Counted from the stretch's first letter, positions 1 through 8,348 are shown. The stretch: 64,000 nt of DNA from Micromonospora carbonacea (GCF_014205165.1 NZ_JACHMZ010000001.1:2874501-2938500); one strand, 5' to 3'. Notes: a model not told the origin generated them from the letters alone. Numbers and translations are program-made.

Positions 1-754
1 CCACCGTGTCGCCGGCCGGCGGGGTGCCGGTGGGCGTCGGGGTCGGCGAGGCGGGGGGCGTGGTCGTCGGCGTCGCGGTGGGGGTGGTGGTCGGCGGGGG
101 AGTGCCGGTCGGTGGCGTGGTGGGGGTGGTGGCGCCGCTGGTGACCGTCACGTCGTCGTAGCGGGCGGTGGCGTGGCGGGTCTGCACGCCGATGCGCCCG
201 GTGGCGATGCTGCCGGTGCCCGAGCCGACCGGGACGCCGTCGACCCACCCGCGCACGGTCGACCCGGCGGCCTCGATGCGCAGCGTGTACCAGGCGCCGG
301 TGGCGACGGTGCGCGACAGCGTGCCCAGGGTGGTCGCCGCGCCGCTGCGGACCGCCTCCAGCCGGACCTGGTTGCCGGGCAGCAGGGCGAGCCGGTAGTA
401 GGTGGTCGACCCGGAGGCCCGGGCCAGCAGGGCCACGGCCCCGTCGGCCGGCAGGGTCAGGGCCTTGACCCGGGCCTGGACGGTGTAGTCGGTCCAGGTC
501 GAGGTGCCGGCGAACAGGCGCGCGTTGTCGGTGTCGGCCTTGGCCTGGTGCAGGGCGGGGCTGTCGTCGGCGACGACCGACCAGGTCCCGCCGGACTTCG
601 ACCAGCCGGCGGTGTCCCCGTCGGTGAAGTCGTCGCTGAACAGCGTGGCGGCGTACGCGGACTGGACGCCGCCGAGCTGGGTCAGGCCGAGCGCGGCGGC
701 GGTGAGGGCGGCGGTGGCGACGGCGAGCAGGGGCCGTCGGCGGCTTCTGCGCAT
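1..754 (-). CDS. Secreted protein, N-terminal part (probable pectate lyase or other carbohydrate-active enzyme), cut by window edge
   Basis: The start is the ATG at 754, preceded by a GGAGG ribosome binding site. The gene runs off the left edge, so only 251 codons are visible. Residues 1-36 are an Arg-rich Sec-type signal peptide ending in AYA-A. Residues about 37-205 look like a concanavalin-type jelly-roll domain (LFSDDFTDGDTAGW at the start, YYRLALLPGNQVRLEA in the middle), as found in front of actinobacterial pectate lyases. From about 208 a Thr-Pro linker begins, typical of a tether to another domain. The catalytic domain lies outside the window, so the enzyme class is inferred. A perfect GAAAGCGCTTTC palindrome upstream suggests LacI-type control, and the GH127 gene behind it suggests pectin or arabinan breakdown. 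Confidence 0.7.
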   Translation of the reverse strand, partial: MRRSRRRPLLAVATAALTAAALGLTQLGGVQSAYAATLFSDDFTDGDTAGWSKSGGTWSVVADDSPALHQAKADTDNARLFAGTSTWTDYTVQARVKALTLPADGAVALLARASGSTTYYRLALLPGNQVRLEAVRSGAATTLGTLSRTVATGAWYTLRIEAAGSTVRGWVDGVPVGSGTGSIATGRIGVQTRHATARYDDVTVTSGATTPTTPPTGTPPPTTTPTATPTTTPPASPTPTPTGTPPAGDTV

Positions 755-802
755 GGTGGAGGAACCTCCGGGGGACGGGGTAGGAGGCCGGCAACGGGGC
801 GT

Positions 803-814
803 GAAAGCGCTTTC
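803..814. promoter_or_regulatory. LacI-family operator, perfect 12-bp palindrome
   Basis: GAAAGCGCTTTC is a perfect palindrome about 50 bp upstream of the secreted-protein start at 754. Its central GCGC with A/T-rich flanks is the usual form of LacI/GalR-family operators in actinomycetes. Two LacI-type regulators lie at 3724-4731 and 5107-6450. The rest of the 755-1040 gap holds only the hairpin at 977-1011. Confidence 0.6.
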
Positions 815-976
815 CTGGCGCACCGTAGCCCCGGTCCTCATGCCTGTCAATGCATCGCCTCCCCGCGCGGCGGGCCTGCTGCGGACCGTGGGCGGGATGC
901 AGCCGCCGGGCCGGGCCGGAACCACCCCAGCCACGGGTGCCCGCGTGTCACCACGAGCGCCCACCGACCCGGAAGC

Positions 977-1011
977 GGGCCACGCCGGCGACAGCGTCAC
1001 CGGCGTGGCCC
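977..1011. terminator. Hairpin terminator behind the GH127 gene
   Basis: Two perfect 12-bp arms, GGGCCACGCCGG and CCGGCGTGGCCC, are separated by 11 nt and lie 30 bp beyond the GH127 stop codon. There is no U-tract, which is common for actinomycete terminators. Confidence 0.5.
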
Positions 1012-1040
1012 GTCCACGGTCGCGGGCGGGGCCTAGCCGT

Positions 1041-3374
1041 TCAGCCGTTGGCGACGAGCCGCCAGCGGTTGTCGGCGCTGCCGTTGTCGGAGTCCTGCAC
1101 GGCCTGCGCGCCCTGGGCGGTGGAGCCGTTGAGGATGCCGAGCAGCTTGCCGCTGTTGACGTTGCGGATCTTGTAGGTGCCGTCGCCCTGGTTCAGCAGG
1201 GTCCACAGGTGGTCGGCGGTGCCGTTGTCGGCCCACTGTAGGACGCGGGCGTTGTCGGCGGTGGACATGTTCTCGACGCCGAGGACCTTGCCGCTGTTGA
1301 CGTTGCGGAACTTGACGTTGCCGCCGTCGGTCACGACGACCCAGTTGTGGTCGGCGGTGCCGGTGTCGCCCCACTGGAGGGCGAGCCCGCCGTCGGCGGT
1401 GGACATGTTCTGGATGCCGAGCACCAGGCCGCTGCCGACGTTGATCAGCTTGTGGGTGGTGGTGCCGGTGCCGCCGCTGACGCTCCAGTAGACGGTGTAG
1501 TTGTAGCCGTGCGCGTCCTGGAACGGCGCGAGGTTGACCGTCGCGCCGTTGGCGGACGCGGTGAACGCGAGCGAGCTCGTGCTGGTCCGGGTGACCGACG
1601 TGGCGTTGAGCGAGGGCAGGGCGTTCAGGGTGGTGTTGCCGTAGTTGCCGGCCAGCACCATCGGGCCGTAGGTGACGGCGGCGACGGCCGCGTTGTCGTT
1701 GGCGGGGGAGAGCACGACCCGCATCGGCAGCCGCACGGTGATGGTGTCGCCCGCGGCCCAGGTGCGGGTGACCGTGGCGTAGCCGCCGGGCGTGGTGTCC
1801 ACGCTCTGCGTCGTGCCGTTGACGGCGATCGTCGCGCCGGTGGTCCACGCCGGGATGCGCACCCGGATGCTCCACGAGCCGCTCATGGTGCCGGACAGGG
1901 TGAGGGTGGTGGTGTCGCCGACCGGGTAGCTGGTGCTCTGGGTGACCGTGATGCCGCGCTGGGACCAGTTCAGCGTCGACGGCGCGAACAGGTTCACGGT
2001 GAGCGTGGTGCCGTTGTAGAAGTAGATCGAGTCCATCAGCCTGGTGTTGACCTCCAGGCCGGTGCCCTGGCAGCACCAGAACGAGTTGTAGTCGGTGCTC
2101 CAGGTGCCGCCGCCCCAGGCGGGGCCGACGCCCCGTCGGCCGCCCGGCTTGAGCGGGGTGAAGTAGGTGACGTGGCCGTGGCCGTCGGCCGGGTTCTGTG
2201 CGCCGATGACGTGGTTGGCCAGGGCGCGCTCGAAGAAGTCGAAGTACGCCGCCCGGTTCGGGTCGATCAGCCACAGCTCCCGGGTCAGCTTCAGCATGTT
2301 GACCGTGTTGCAGTGCTCGCACGTGTCGTTGGTGAGGTAGCCGGCGATCGCGTTGGGCGGGCGGAAGTGCTCGGCCTGGCTGTTGCCGCCGATGACGTAC
2401 GTGTGCGCGTTGACGGTCATGTTCCACGCGTTGCTGGCGATGTCGCGGTACCGCGTGGTGCCGGTCGCCTTGAACTCACGCGCCGCGCCGATCCACTTGG
2501 GCACCTGCGTGTTGGCGTGCAGCCCGTTGAGCTGGTCGGAGTTGCTGGCGAGCGGGTTGAACACGGCCGCGTGGTCGAAGCGCTGGGCGACGGTGAGCCA
2601 GCGGCCGTCGCCGGTGTACTGGTAGAGGTCGGCCAGCGCCTCGTTCATGCCGCCGAACTCGGTGCCCAGCATGTTCTGCATCTGGCTGGAGCTCAGCCGG
2701 GACGTGCGGGTGTCGACCCAGCCGGCCAGCGCCAGCAGCACGGTGCGGGCCTGGGTGTTGCCGATGTAGCGCCAGACGTCCAGCAGCCCGATGAGGGTCT
2801 TGTGGATGCAGTAGTAGGGCACGTTGCCGTTGGACAGGGTGCGCGCCTCCAGCGCCGCGAAGTCCGACTCGGGGAACCCGGACAGGTAGCCCGCGGTGAA
2901 CCCGGCCGCGCCGTTGTTCGCCTGGCACTTGGCCAGCTCGGCGACCATGTAGTTCGCCTTGTCGCGGCAGGTGGTGTCGCCGAGGGCCGCGTACGCCTGG
3001 GCCCAGGCGGTCAGGAAGTGCCCCTGCATGTGGGTGCGGAACGGGAACGACGGGGCGTCCCAGCCGCCGTTGGACGCGGCGCCGTTGGTGGACAGGCGGT
3101 GGTTGGCGCGGAAGTTGTAGAGCAGCCGGTCGACGTCGACGAAGCGCAGGTAGCTCAGCGTGCGGTTCTGGTTGTCCAGCCAGCGGCCGGCGGTCAGCCG
3201 CACCTGGCCCGGCTCGAACGGGTACGCCGAGACGCCGGTGTCCGGTCGCGCCGGCGGGACCGCCAACGCCGCAGCGGCCGGCTGCGAGCCGGCGAACGTG
3301 GCGCCGGCCGCGGAGACGACCGCGGTCGCGCCGGCGGCCTGCAACAGCTGCCGTCGGTTGATGGGCAGGGGCAT
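1041..3374 (-). CDS. Secreted GH127 beta-L-arabinofuranosidase with C-terminal ricin-B lectin domain
   Basis: 777 aa. The start is the ATG at 3374, with TTGGAGG 5 nt upstream; an ATG at 3482 has no such site. Residues 5-38 form a Tat signal (NRRQLL, then a hydrophobic stretch and AAAA). The body matches the GH127 (former DUF1680) family. The catalytic zinc-cysteine set is visible: E353 and C355 in CEHC, and C434-C435 in WCCQGTG, with the same spacing as the Glu-Cys and Cys-Cys pairs of Bifidobacterium HypBA1. Residues about 635-777 hold three repeats with LGI/LGV and QW motifs, a beta-trefoil CBM13/ricin-B carbohydrate-binding domain. It should remove beta-L-arabinofuranose from plant arabinan, pectin or hydroxyproline glycoproteins outside the cell. 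A good promoter and operator lie upstream at 3471-3526. Confidence 0.88.
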   Translation of the reverse strand: MPLPINRRQLLQAAGATAVVSAAGATFAGSQPAAAALAVPPARPDTGVSAYPFEPGQVRLTAGRWLDNQNRTLSYLRFVDVDRLLYNFRANHRLSTNGAASNGGWDAPSFPFRTHMQGHFLTAWAQAYAALGDTTCRDKANYMVAELAKCQANNGAAGFTAGYLSGFPESDFAALEARTLSNGNVPYYCIHKTLIGLLDVWRYIGNTQARTVLLALAGWVDTRTSRLSSSQMQNMLGTEFGGMNEALADLYQYTGDGRWLTVAQRFDHAAVFNPLASNSDQLNGLHANTQVPKWIGAAREFKATGTTRYRDIASNAWNMTVNAHTYVIGGNSQAEHFRPPNAIAGYLTNDTCEHCNTVNMLKLTRELWLIDPNRAAYFDFFERALANHVIGAQNPADGHGHVTYFTPLKPGGRRGVGPAWGGGTWSTDYNSFWCCQGTGLEVNTRLMDSIYFYNGTTLTVNLFAPSTLNWSQRGITVTQSTSYPVGDTTTLTLSGTMSGSWSIRVRIPAWTTGATIAVNGTTQSVDTTPGGYATVTRTWAAGDTITVRLPMRVVLSPANDNAAVAAVTYGPMVLAGNYGNTTLNALPSLNATSVTRTSTSSLAFTASANGATVNLAPFQDAHGYNYTVYWSVSGGTGTTTHKLINVGSGLVLGIQNMSTADGGLALQWGDTGTADHNWVVVTDGGNVKFRNVNSGKVLGVENMSTADNARVLQWADNGTADHLWTLLNQGDGTYKIRNVNSGKLLGILNGSTAQGAQAVQDSDNGSADNRWRLVANG

Positions 3375-3470
3375 CGGACCTCCAAGGGGTGCCGGGCCAG
3401 GGACGGGAACTGCGGCCCGAGGGCAGGTCGTCGAGCCGGTAGGTCGCCGGGCTCGACCGATAAGCGTCGC

Positions 3471-3526
3471 GTTAACGTTCACATGCGACGACTGACATGT
3501 TACGTTCGACGCCTCGATTGATTCAA
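3471..3526 (-). promoter_or_regulatory. Promoter and LacI-type operator of the GH127 gene
   Basis: On the minus strand, TTGAAT (3521-3526) and TAACAT (3497-3502) form a -35/-10 pair with an 18-nt spacer. Just downstream of the -10, at 3471-3482, lies GTTAACGTTCAC (plus strand), which is palindromic at 10 of 12 positions around AACGTT. An operator at this place would block transcription until a sugar inducer is bound. Confidence 0.5.
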
Positions 3527-3665
3527 GAAGGTGATTCTATCGAGCTTCTTACGACTGGGAGGCGGGCATGTTTGCGCCGGTGAGCCGCCCGATGGCCCAG
3601 CGGTGGGCGCGCTCGTCGGCCGGCTCGGGGCGGGCCGTGGCGGGGCTTGCGGGCGGGGGCCGGGA

Positions 3666-3679
3666 TGTTATCGCTATCA
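3666..3679. promoter_or_regulatory. Possible second LacI-type operator
   Basis: TGTTATCGCTATCA is palindromic at 5 of 7 base pairs and resembles the TGTTAGCGCTAACA form. It sits between the LacI stop (3724) and the GH127 promoter. The rest of the 3375-3723 gap holds the GH127 promoter and nothing else I can name. Confidence 0.3.
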
Positions 3680-3723
3680 ACCGGCGGTCGAGCGGTGCCG
3701 GCGCGGCGGTGCCGGCGGCGGGA

Positions 3724-4731
3724 TCACCCGGGCGGCGGGCCGACGCTGCTGCGCGTCATCAACGTCGGGGACACGGTCTGCCGCAGCGTGCGGTCGACGC
3801 CGGACTCGATCTGGGTCAGCAGCAGGCTGAGGCTGGCCTTCGCCACGGTGTCGAAGTCGGGGCGGACGGTGGTCAGCGGCGGGATGAAGTAGGCCGCGTC
3901 GGGCACGTCGTCGAAGCCGACGACGCTGACCTCCTCCGGCACCCGCCGGCCGTGCTCGTGCAGCGCGTGCAGCACGCCCAGGGCGAGGTCGTCGTTGGCG
4001 GTGAAGATCGCGGTCACCCCCGGCGTGCGCGCCAGCATCTGCCCGCAGCGGTATCCCGACGCCGCCGACCAGTCCGCCTGCAACACGGGAGGAGCCTCCG
4101 CGCCCGCGGCCCGCAGCGTCTCCCGCCACCCCGCGATCCGGCCGGCGCTGTCGAACCAGTCGCCCGGGCCGGAGACGTGCCAGACCGTCCGGTGGCCCGC
4201 GTCGAGCAGGTGCTGGGTGGCCAGCCGGCCGCCCTCCACCTGGTCGATGGTGACCAGGGGCTCCGGTCGGCGGGGGTCGCCGTCGACGGTGACCAGCGGA
4301 ATGTCGGTGGGCAGGCAGTCCAGCGCCTCGCCGGCGGACTCCACGGGCGCGATCACCACGATCCCGGCGACGCGGTGCGCCAGGTGCCGTTCGACGACGG
4401 CGGTGATGGAGTCGCGGTCCAGGTTGCGGACGCTGCCCACGCTGACGGCGAAGCCCGCCTCGGCCGCGGCGAGCTCGAACGCCGACAGCAGGGACGCCGG
4501 GCCGTAGAGCGTGGTGTTGAGCGCCACCACGCCGAGGACCTGGGACCGCCCGGTGACCAGCGCACGGGCCGCGCGGTTCGGGCGGTAGCCGAGCTGGCTG
4601 ATCGCGGCCTGCACCCGCAGCCGGGTCTGTTCCCGGACGTTGGGGTGCCCGTTGAGGACGCGCGACACGGTCTGGTGCGACACCCCGGCTAGGCGGGCCA
4701 CGTCCCTCATCGCAGGACCGCGTGCGGTCAT
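3724..4731 (-). CDS. LacI-family transcriptional regulator
   Basis: 335 aa. The start is the ATG at 4731, with GGAGAGGTGGG upstream; the open frame extends to 4824, but the extra 31 residues resemble nothing. The N-terminal helix-turn-helix (MRDVARLAGVSHQTVSRVLNG, about residues 8-28) and the hinge helix (YRPNRAARALVTGRS) are complete. A full periplasmic-binding-protein-like effector domain follows, ending VVGFDDVPDAAYFIPPLTTVRPDFD. It lies directly upstream of the GH127 gene on the same strand and is the likely repressor of the arabinan genes through the palindromes at 803, 3471 and 3666. The inducer is unknown and is inferred to be an arabinose-containing sugar. Confidence 0.85.
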   Translation of the reverse strand: MTARGPAMRDVARLAGVSHQTVSRVLNGHPNVREQTRLRVQAAISQLGYRPNRAARALVTGRSQVLGVVALNTTLYGPASLLSAFELAAAEAGFAVSVGSVRNLDRDSITAVVERHLAHRVAGIVVIAPVESAGEALDCLPTDIPLVTVDGDPRRPEPLVTIDQVEGGRLATQHLLDAGHRTVWHVSGPGDWFDSAGRIAGWRETLRAAGAEAPPVLQADWSAASGYRCGQMLARTPGVTAIFTANDDLALGVLHALHEHGRRVPEEVSVVGFDDVPDAAYFIPPLTTVRPDFDTVAKASLSLLLTQIESGVDRTLRQTVSPTLMTRSSVGPPPG

Positions 4732-4912
4732 CCCACCCACCTCTCCGTGCGCCCTCCCGGCCCGTTGACGCCGGGTGGTCGGACCGATGCTTCGCCGGGC
4801 ATCGACCTCGGGGCACGCAGACACACCGCCGTGGACAACGCCAAATCAGCGAGAGTCTACGCGGCGGTGGTGTCGGGTGGGCTGGAGAAGGCGGCCGTAC
4901 TGCGGCTGCAAA

Positions 4913-4933
4913 CCGTGATGTTCGTCATCACGG
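4913..4933. other. Short perfect hairpin in the gap between two LacI genes
   Basis: CCGTGATG and CATCACGG pair around a TTCGT loop inside the 375-bp gap 4732-5106. It could end transcription of the 5107-6450 gene or be an operator of the downstream LacI gene. I see nothing else in this gap. Confidence 0.35.
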
Positions 4934-5106
4934 CTCGCGGACGGGCGCGAGCAGACGACGGGCGGCCTGGGACGGCACCTTCCTTCTTCGCCGGCCGCCG
5001 TGGCCGGCGGCGCGCGCAGGGGACGGGCGGTATCGATCGGTTCGGATGCTATCGAAACGAGTCGGCGGCGACAAGGAGAGGTTTCCGAGGACCGCCGCGG
5101 CACCGG

Positions 5107-6450
5107 TCACCGCACGCCGGGAGCGGCGGTGCTGTCCCGTACGACGAGCGTGGTCGCCAGCTCGACGCGGGTCTGGGGGAGGCGCTGGTTGGTGGCCAGG
5201 GCCAGCACCATGCGGGCGGCGGCGGCCCCCATGTCGGTGAGCGGCTGCTGCACCGAGGTCATCGTCGGGCCGCACAGCCTGGTGTGCGGGATGTCGTCGA
5301 AACCCACGACGCTGAGATCCTGGGGGATACGCCGGCCGGTCCGGCGGGCGGCCTCGTAGACCCCCAGGGCCTGAAGGTCGTTGCCGCACAGCACCGCCGT
5401 CGGGGTCGGGTTGAGGCGCAGCAGGTCCTGGCCGAGGCTGAGACCGTCCTCGAAGGAGAACCAGGCCCCCGTGCGCAGCAGCCTCGGCTCCAGCCCGGCC
5501 CCGGCGGCCTCCATCGCCGCCCGCGCGCCGTCGAGCCTGGCCCGGGCGCAGAGCCGCTCGGTCGGGCCGGTGATCACGGCGATCCGCCGGTGACCCAGGT
5601 CGAGCAGGTGCCGCGCGGCCTCGAAGCCGCCGCTCCAGTTCGTCGCCGTCACCGAGGGGACGGTGTGCAGCGGCAGCTCGTCCGTCGGATCCAGCACCAC
5701 CAGCGGGATCGCGCTCGCCCGCAGCAGGGCGTGCTGCTCGGAGGTGAAGCCGAGGTGCACCGCGATCACCCCCGTCGGCCGCCGCGCCAGCAGGTCGCGG
5801 GACCAGAACCGGCCCTGCGACAGCTGCCGCCGGGCGTCGGTGAAGCCGACGGCCAGCCGGTGCTCGCCGGCGACCTGCTCCACCCCGTGCATGATCGCCA
5901 CCGCCAGGTTGCTCTGCATCCCGTAGAAGACCACCTCCACGATGGCGCTCGGGGTGCCCAGCTCCGGCCGGCGGTAGCCGTGCTCCCGCAGCAGGGCCTC
6001 CACCCGGGACCGGGTCCCGGCGGCGACGCCCGACCTGCCGTTGAGCACCTTCGACACCGTCGGCACCGACACGTCCGCGAGGCGCGCGATCGTGGTGAGC
6101 GTGTGTTCCCCCCGCCTGCGCCCCCGCCGTTCGACGCCCGCCGCGCCGTCCGTGCGCTGCTGGCCGGGCGGGGCGGCCGGGGGGCGGGCGGCCGCCGCAC
6201 CGGCCGCCGCCGCGTCGACCTGCGCGCGGGCGGGCGGCCGGCGGTGCCGGCCCGCCGTGGCGAGCAGTTCGGCCCGCACCGCCTCGGCCGTCTCGATCGC
6301 GCCCGGCCCTGCCGGTATCGTCCGGGTGAGGTAGCGGCGTCGCTTCGACACGGGGTCGATCCCGGCATAGACCCGGACCCGCAGGGAGCCGCTGGGCAGT
6401 TCCTCGATCTCGCCGCGCGCCCGCCGGCGGGGCCCGGGCTCGTCCGACAT
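5107..6450 (-). CDS. LacI-family regulator fused to an integrase arm-DNA-binding domain
   Basis: 447 aa, about 110 longer at the N-terminus than a normal LacI protein. Residues about 12-66 (RGEIEELPSGSLRVRVYAGI, then DPVSKRRRYLTRTIPAGP) match the AP2-like arm-binding domain at the N-terminus of actinomycete tyrosine integrases. The following HRRPPARAQVD also resembles the next integrase segment. A low-complexity Ala/Pro/Arg linker (70-113) leads into a complete LacI helix-turn-helix (LTTIARLADVSVPTVSKVLN) and effector domain ending VVGFDDIPHTRLCGPTMTSV. No ATG or GTG lies in frame close before the LacI helix-turn-helix, and TAG lies in frame just before the ATG at 6450. The fused protein is therefore the most economical reading. 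Three GGCTCCACG repeats lie upstream. A broken integrase joined by chance is the alternative. Confidence 0.75.
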   Translation of the reverse strand: MSDEPGPRRRARGEIEELPSGSLRVRVYAGIDPVSKRRRYLTRTIPAGPGAIETAEAVRAELLATAGRHRRPPARAQVDAAAAGAAAARPPAAPPGQQRTDGAAGVERRGRRRGEHTLTTIARLADVSVPTVSKVLNGRSGVAAGTRSRVEALLREHGYRRPELGTPSAIVEVVFYGMQSNLAVAIMHGVEQVAGEHRLAVGFTDARRQLSQGRFWSRDLLARRPTGVIAVHLGFTSEQHALLRASAIPLVVLDPTDELPLHTVPSVTATNWSGGFEAARHLLDLGHRRIAVITGPTERLCARARLDGARAAMEAAGAGLEPRLLRTGAWFSFEDGLSLGQDLLRLNPTPTAVLCGNDLQALGVYEAARRTGRRIPQDLSVVGFDDIPHTRLCGPTMTSVQQPLTDMGAAAARMVLALATNQRLPQTRVELATTLVVRDSTAAPGVR

Positions 6451-6471
6451 GGAGCCAGGCTACTCCACAGT

Positions 6472-6507
6472 GGCTCCACGTCGATGCCCTGGCTCCACGG
6501 CTCCACG
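6472..6507. repeat. Three direct repeats GGCTCCACG in front of the integrase-LacI fusion gene
   Basis: Exact copies lie at 6472-6480, 6491-6499 and 6499-6507. A shorter relative (ACTCCAC) is at 6462-6468. Short direct repeats are the usual form of arm-type sites bound by integrase N-terminal domains, so they are candidate binding sites for the fused domain and would overlap the gene's own promoter. Confidence 0.5.
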
Positions 6508-6569
6508 CAGGGTCCGGCGGTCACGCCCGGGCTCGGCGACCGGACAGCCCTGCCGGTCGGCCCCGTCGG

Positions 6570-7457
6570 TCAGGGGACGAGGCGCTTCTCGAACCAGTGG
6601 TGGGCGTAGCGCTCGGTGTTGAACGGCTCGACCTCGTGGTACCCGGCGGAGCGGTACAGGGCGATGGCCTCGGTGAGGCTGCGGTTGGTGTCCAGCCGGA
6701 CGGCGGTCCAGCCGCGCGCGGCGGCGTACCCCTCCAGCTCGTCGAGCAGCCGCCGGCCGACGCCGAGGCCGCGCACCGCCGCGGAGACCCACACGCGCTT
6801 GATCTCGGCCGGCGCGCCGGGGCGCAGCTTCACCGCGCCGCAGCCGACGGGCTCGGCGTCGAGGGTGGCCAGCAGGAACACACCGGCGGGCGGGGTCAGC
6901 TCGTCGTCGCCGAGCGGGCTGCTCAGCGCCGGGTCGAAGCCGCCGTCGAAGCGCCGGGCGACGTCGCGGGCGTAGGCCCGCACGCACACCCGCGCCCGTG
7001 GGTCGCCCGGCGAGCACGGCGCGATGGTCACCCTCGACGCGACGAGCAGCCGCTCCACCTCGGCCATCGCCGCGACGAGCCGGGTGCGGCGTGGCCCGCT
7101 GAGCGGCGCGAGGATCGACCAGGCGAACGCGTCGGAGCGTTCGTCGAGCTCGGCCCACTCGGCCCGGCCGGCGTCGGTGAGCGTGGCCTGCCGGACCCGG
7201 CCGTCGCCGCCGCCCGGCGCGACGGTGACGAGCCCGTCGCCCTCCAGGGCGCGCAGGAGCCGGCTGAGGTGCCCGGAGTCCAGGCCGAGCCGGTTCCGCA
7301 GCGCCGCGACCTCGGCGCCGTCCGGGCCGATCTCCCACAGCAGGCGCGCCTGGGCGAGGGGCCGCCCGCGCGCCATGTACGCGTCGTCCAGCGCGCCCAC
7401 CCGCCGGGTCACCGTCCGGTTGAACCGCCGTACCGTCGCGACAAGCTCCGTGTCCAT
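6570..7457 (-). CDS. MarR-type regulator fused to a GNAT acetyltransferase
   Basis: 295 aa. The start is taken as the ATG at 7457 (MDTELVATVRRFNRTVTRRV). Residues 1-140 form a MarR winged helix (AALRNRLGLDSGHLSRLLRALEGDGLV, with the wing DGRVRQATLTDAG). Residues about 150-295 form a GNAT fold with the acetyl-CoA loop (VRGLGVGRRLLDELEGYA) and the closing YRSAGYHEVEPFN. This two-domain layout is a recognised actinobacterial family whose acetyl acceptor is mostly unknown. The perfect inverted repeat CCTGAC-CTTA-GTCAGG starts 4 bp beyond the start codon, which suggests autoregulation. Confidence 0.85.
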   Translation of the reverse strand: MDTELVATVRRFNRTVTRRVGALDDAYMARGRPLAQARLLWEIGPDGAEVAALRNRLGLDSGHLSRLLRALEGDGLVTVAPGGGDGRVRQATLTDAGRAEWAELDERSDAFAWSILAPLSGPRRTRLVAAMAEVERLLVASRVTIAPCSPGDPRARVCVRAYARDVARRFDGGFDPALSSPLGDDELTPPAGVFLLATLDAEPVGCGAVKLRPGAPAEIKRVWVSAAVRGLGVGRRLLDELEGYAAARGWTAVRLDTNRSLTEAIALYRSAGYHEVEPFNTERYAHHWFEKRLVP

Positions 7458-7460
7458 GTG

Positions 7461-7476
7461 CCTGACCTTAGTCAGG
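7461..7476. promoter_or_regulatory. MarR-type operator
   Basis: CCTGAC-CTTA-GTCAGG is a perfect 6+6 inverted repeat just upstream of the MarR-GNAT start at 7457. It also lies about 80 bp upstream of the divergent IclR gene, so it may control both. Confidence 0.55.
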
Positions 7477-7553
7477 TAAATGTCGGGGGGTGCGACGGGG
7501 GTCGCCCGCCACCCCCGCACGGCGTGCCGCGGAGTGCTTCATAGGGTGGAGGG

Positions 7554-8312
7554 ATGCAACCCGTCGTGCGCGCGCTCCAGGTCCTCCAGGCGCTGTCCAG
7601 CCGGCCTGACGGAATGACCCTCCAGGAACTGCACCTGGCGCTCGACATCCCGCTGGGCAGCATGCACCGCATCCTTGCCGTGCTGCGCGAACAGCGATTC
7701 GTCAGCCGGTCGCCGATCGACCTGCGCTACTTCCTCGGTCCGGCCGTGCGCGATCTCACCGAGAGGAACGTGAGCGGGGCCGGCGGCATGCAGTCGCTCA
7801 CGACCGTCGTGCGCGAGTTGTCCCAGGCCACCGGCGAGACGGTCTTCCTGACCGAGTTGCACGGCAGCGAGGCCGTCTGCGTCTCGTTGGTGGAGGGCAC
7901 CTATCCGCTCCGGCTCTTCGTGCGCCTGGGGCAGGTCATGCCGCTGAACGCGGCCGCGGCGGCCCGGGTGCTCCTCGCCCACCTGCCGACCGCGGTCGCC
8001 GCGGAACTGCTCGGCGCGAGCGTGCTCGGCGAGTTCACGCCGGCGAGCCCGCACACCGCCGAGTCCGTCCTGGAGCGCCTGCCGGTCATCCGGGAGCGGG
8101 GCTACGACATCGCCGCCGACGAGCTCGACGAGGGCGTCTGGGCGGTCGCCGCCCCGGTCTTCACCTCGACCGGCCGGGCGACCGCCAGCGTGACGCTCGC
8201 CGGTTCGTCCGGTCGGTTCGCCACCGAGGCCGCCCGCAGCGCCGCCATCCGCAGCGTGACCGGGGCCGCCGCCCGAATGTCGGCGCACCTCGGCTGGACC
8301 CCCGGGGAGTAG
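7554..8312 (+). CDS. IclR-family transcriptional regulator
   Basis: 252 aa. The start is the ATG at 7554, with GGTGGAGGG just before it. Residues 1-65 are a winged helix-turn-helix (ALQVLQALSSRPDGMTLQEL, LPLGSMHRIL-type recognition helix, then REQRFV). Residues about 75-250 form the IclR effector domain with its usual blocks (ETVFLTELHGSEAVCVSLVE, then RLGQVMPLNAAAAARVLLA, and near the end the conserved GVWAVAAPVF). It reads towards the MOSC-ferredoxin operon, whose leader carries GGAA-N7-TTCC-N7-GGAA. The same motif stands before the PyrD-like operon and before the ribokinase operon. I infer that this protein is the regulator of all three; the effector is unknown. Confidence 0.85.
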   Translation: MQPVVRALQVLQALSSRPDGMTLQELHLALDIPLGSMHRILAVLREQRFVSRSPIDLRYFLGPAVRDLTERNVSGAGGMQSLTTVVRELSQATGETVFLTELHGSEAVCVSLVEGTYPLRLFVRLGQVMPLNAAAAARVLLAHLPTAVAAELLGASVLGEFTPASPHTAESVLERLPVIRERGYDIAADELDEGVWAVAAPVFTSTGRATASVTLAGSSGRFATEAARSAAIRSVTGAAARMSAHLGWTPGE

Positions 8313-8326
8313 CCCCGGTCCGTGCT

Positions 8327-8348
8327 GCCACCGCCTCCCGGCGGTGGC
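8327..8348 (+). terminator. Hairpin behind the IclR gene
   Basis: GCCACCGCC and GGCGGTGGC pair perfectly around a TCCC loop, 15 bp after the IclR stop. The rest of the 8313-8556 gap holds the operator at 8518-8546; I could not place a clear -35/-10 pair. Confidence 0.5.

Noticed and set aside
1347..3521. Long open frames antisense to the GH127 gene and similar long frames over metH, the LuxR gene and others
   Set aside because: They are side effects of very high GC; their products are Arg/Gly/Ala-rich, match no family and lack start signals.
5107..6450. Intact integrative element with integrase
   Set aside because: Only the arm-binding domain is present; there is no catalytic domain, excisionase or attachment-site duplication.
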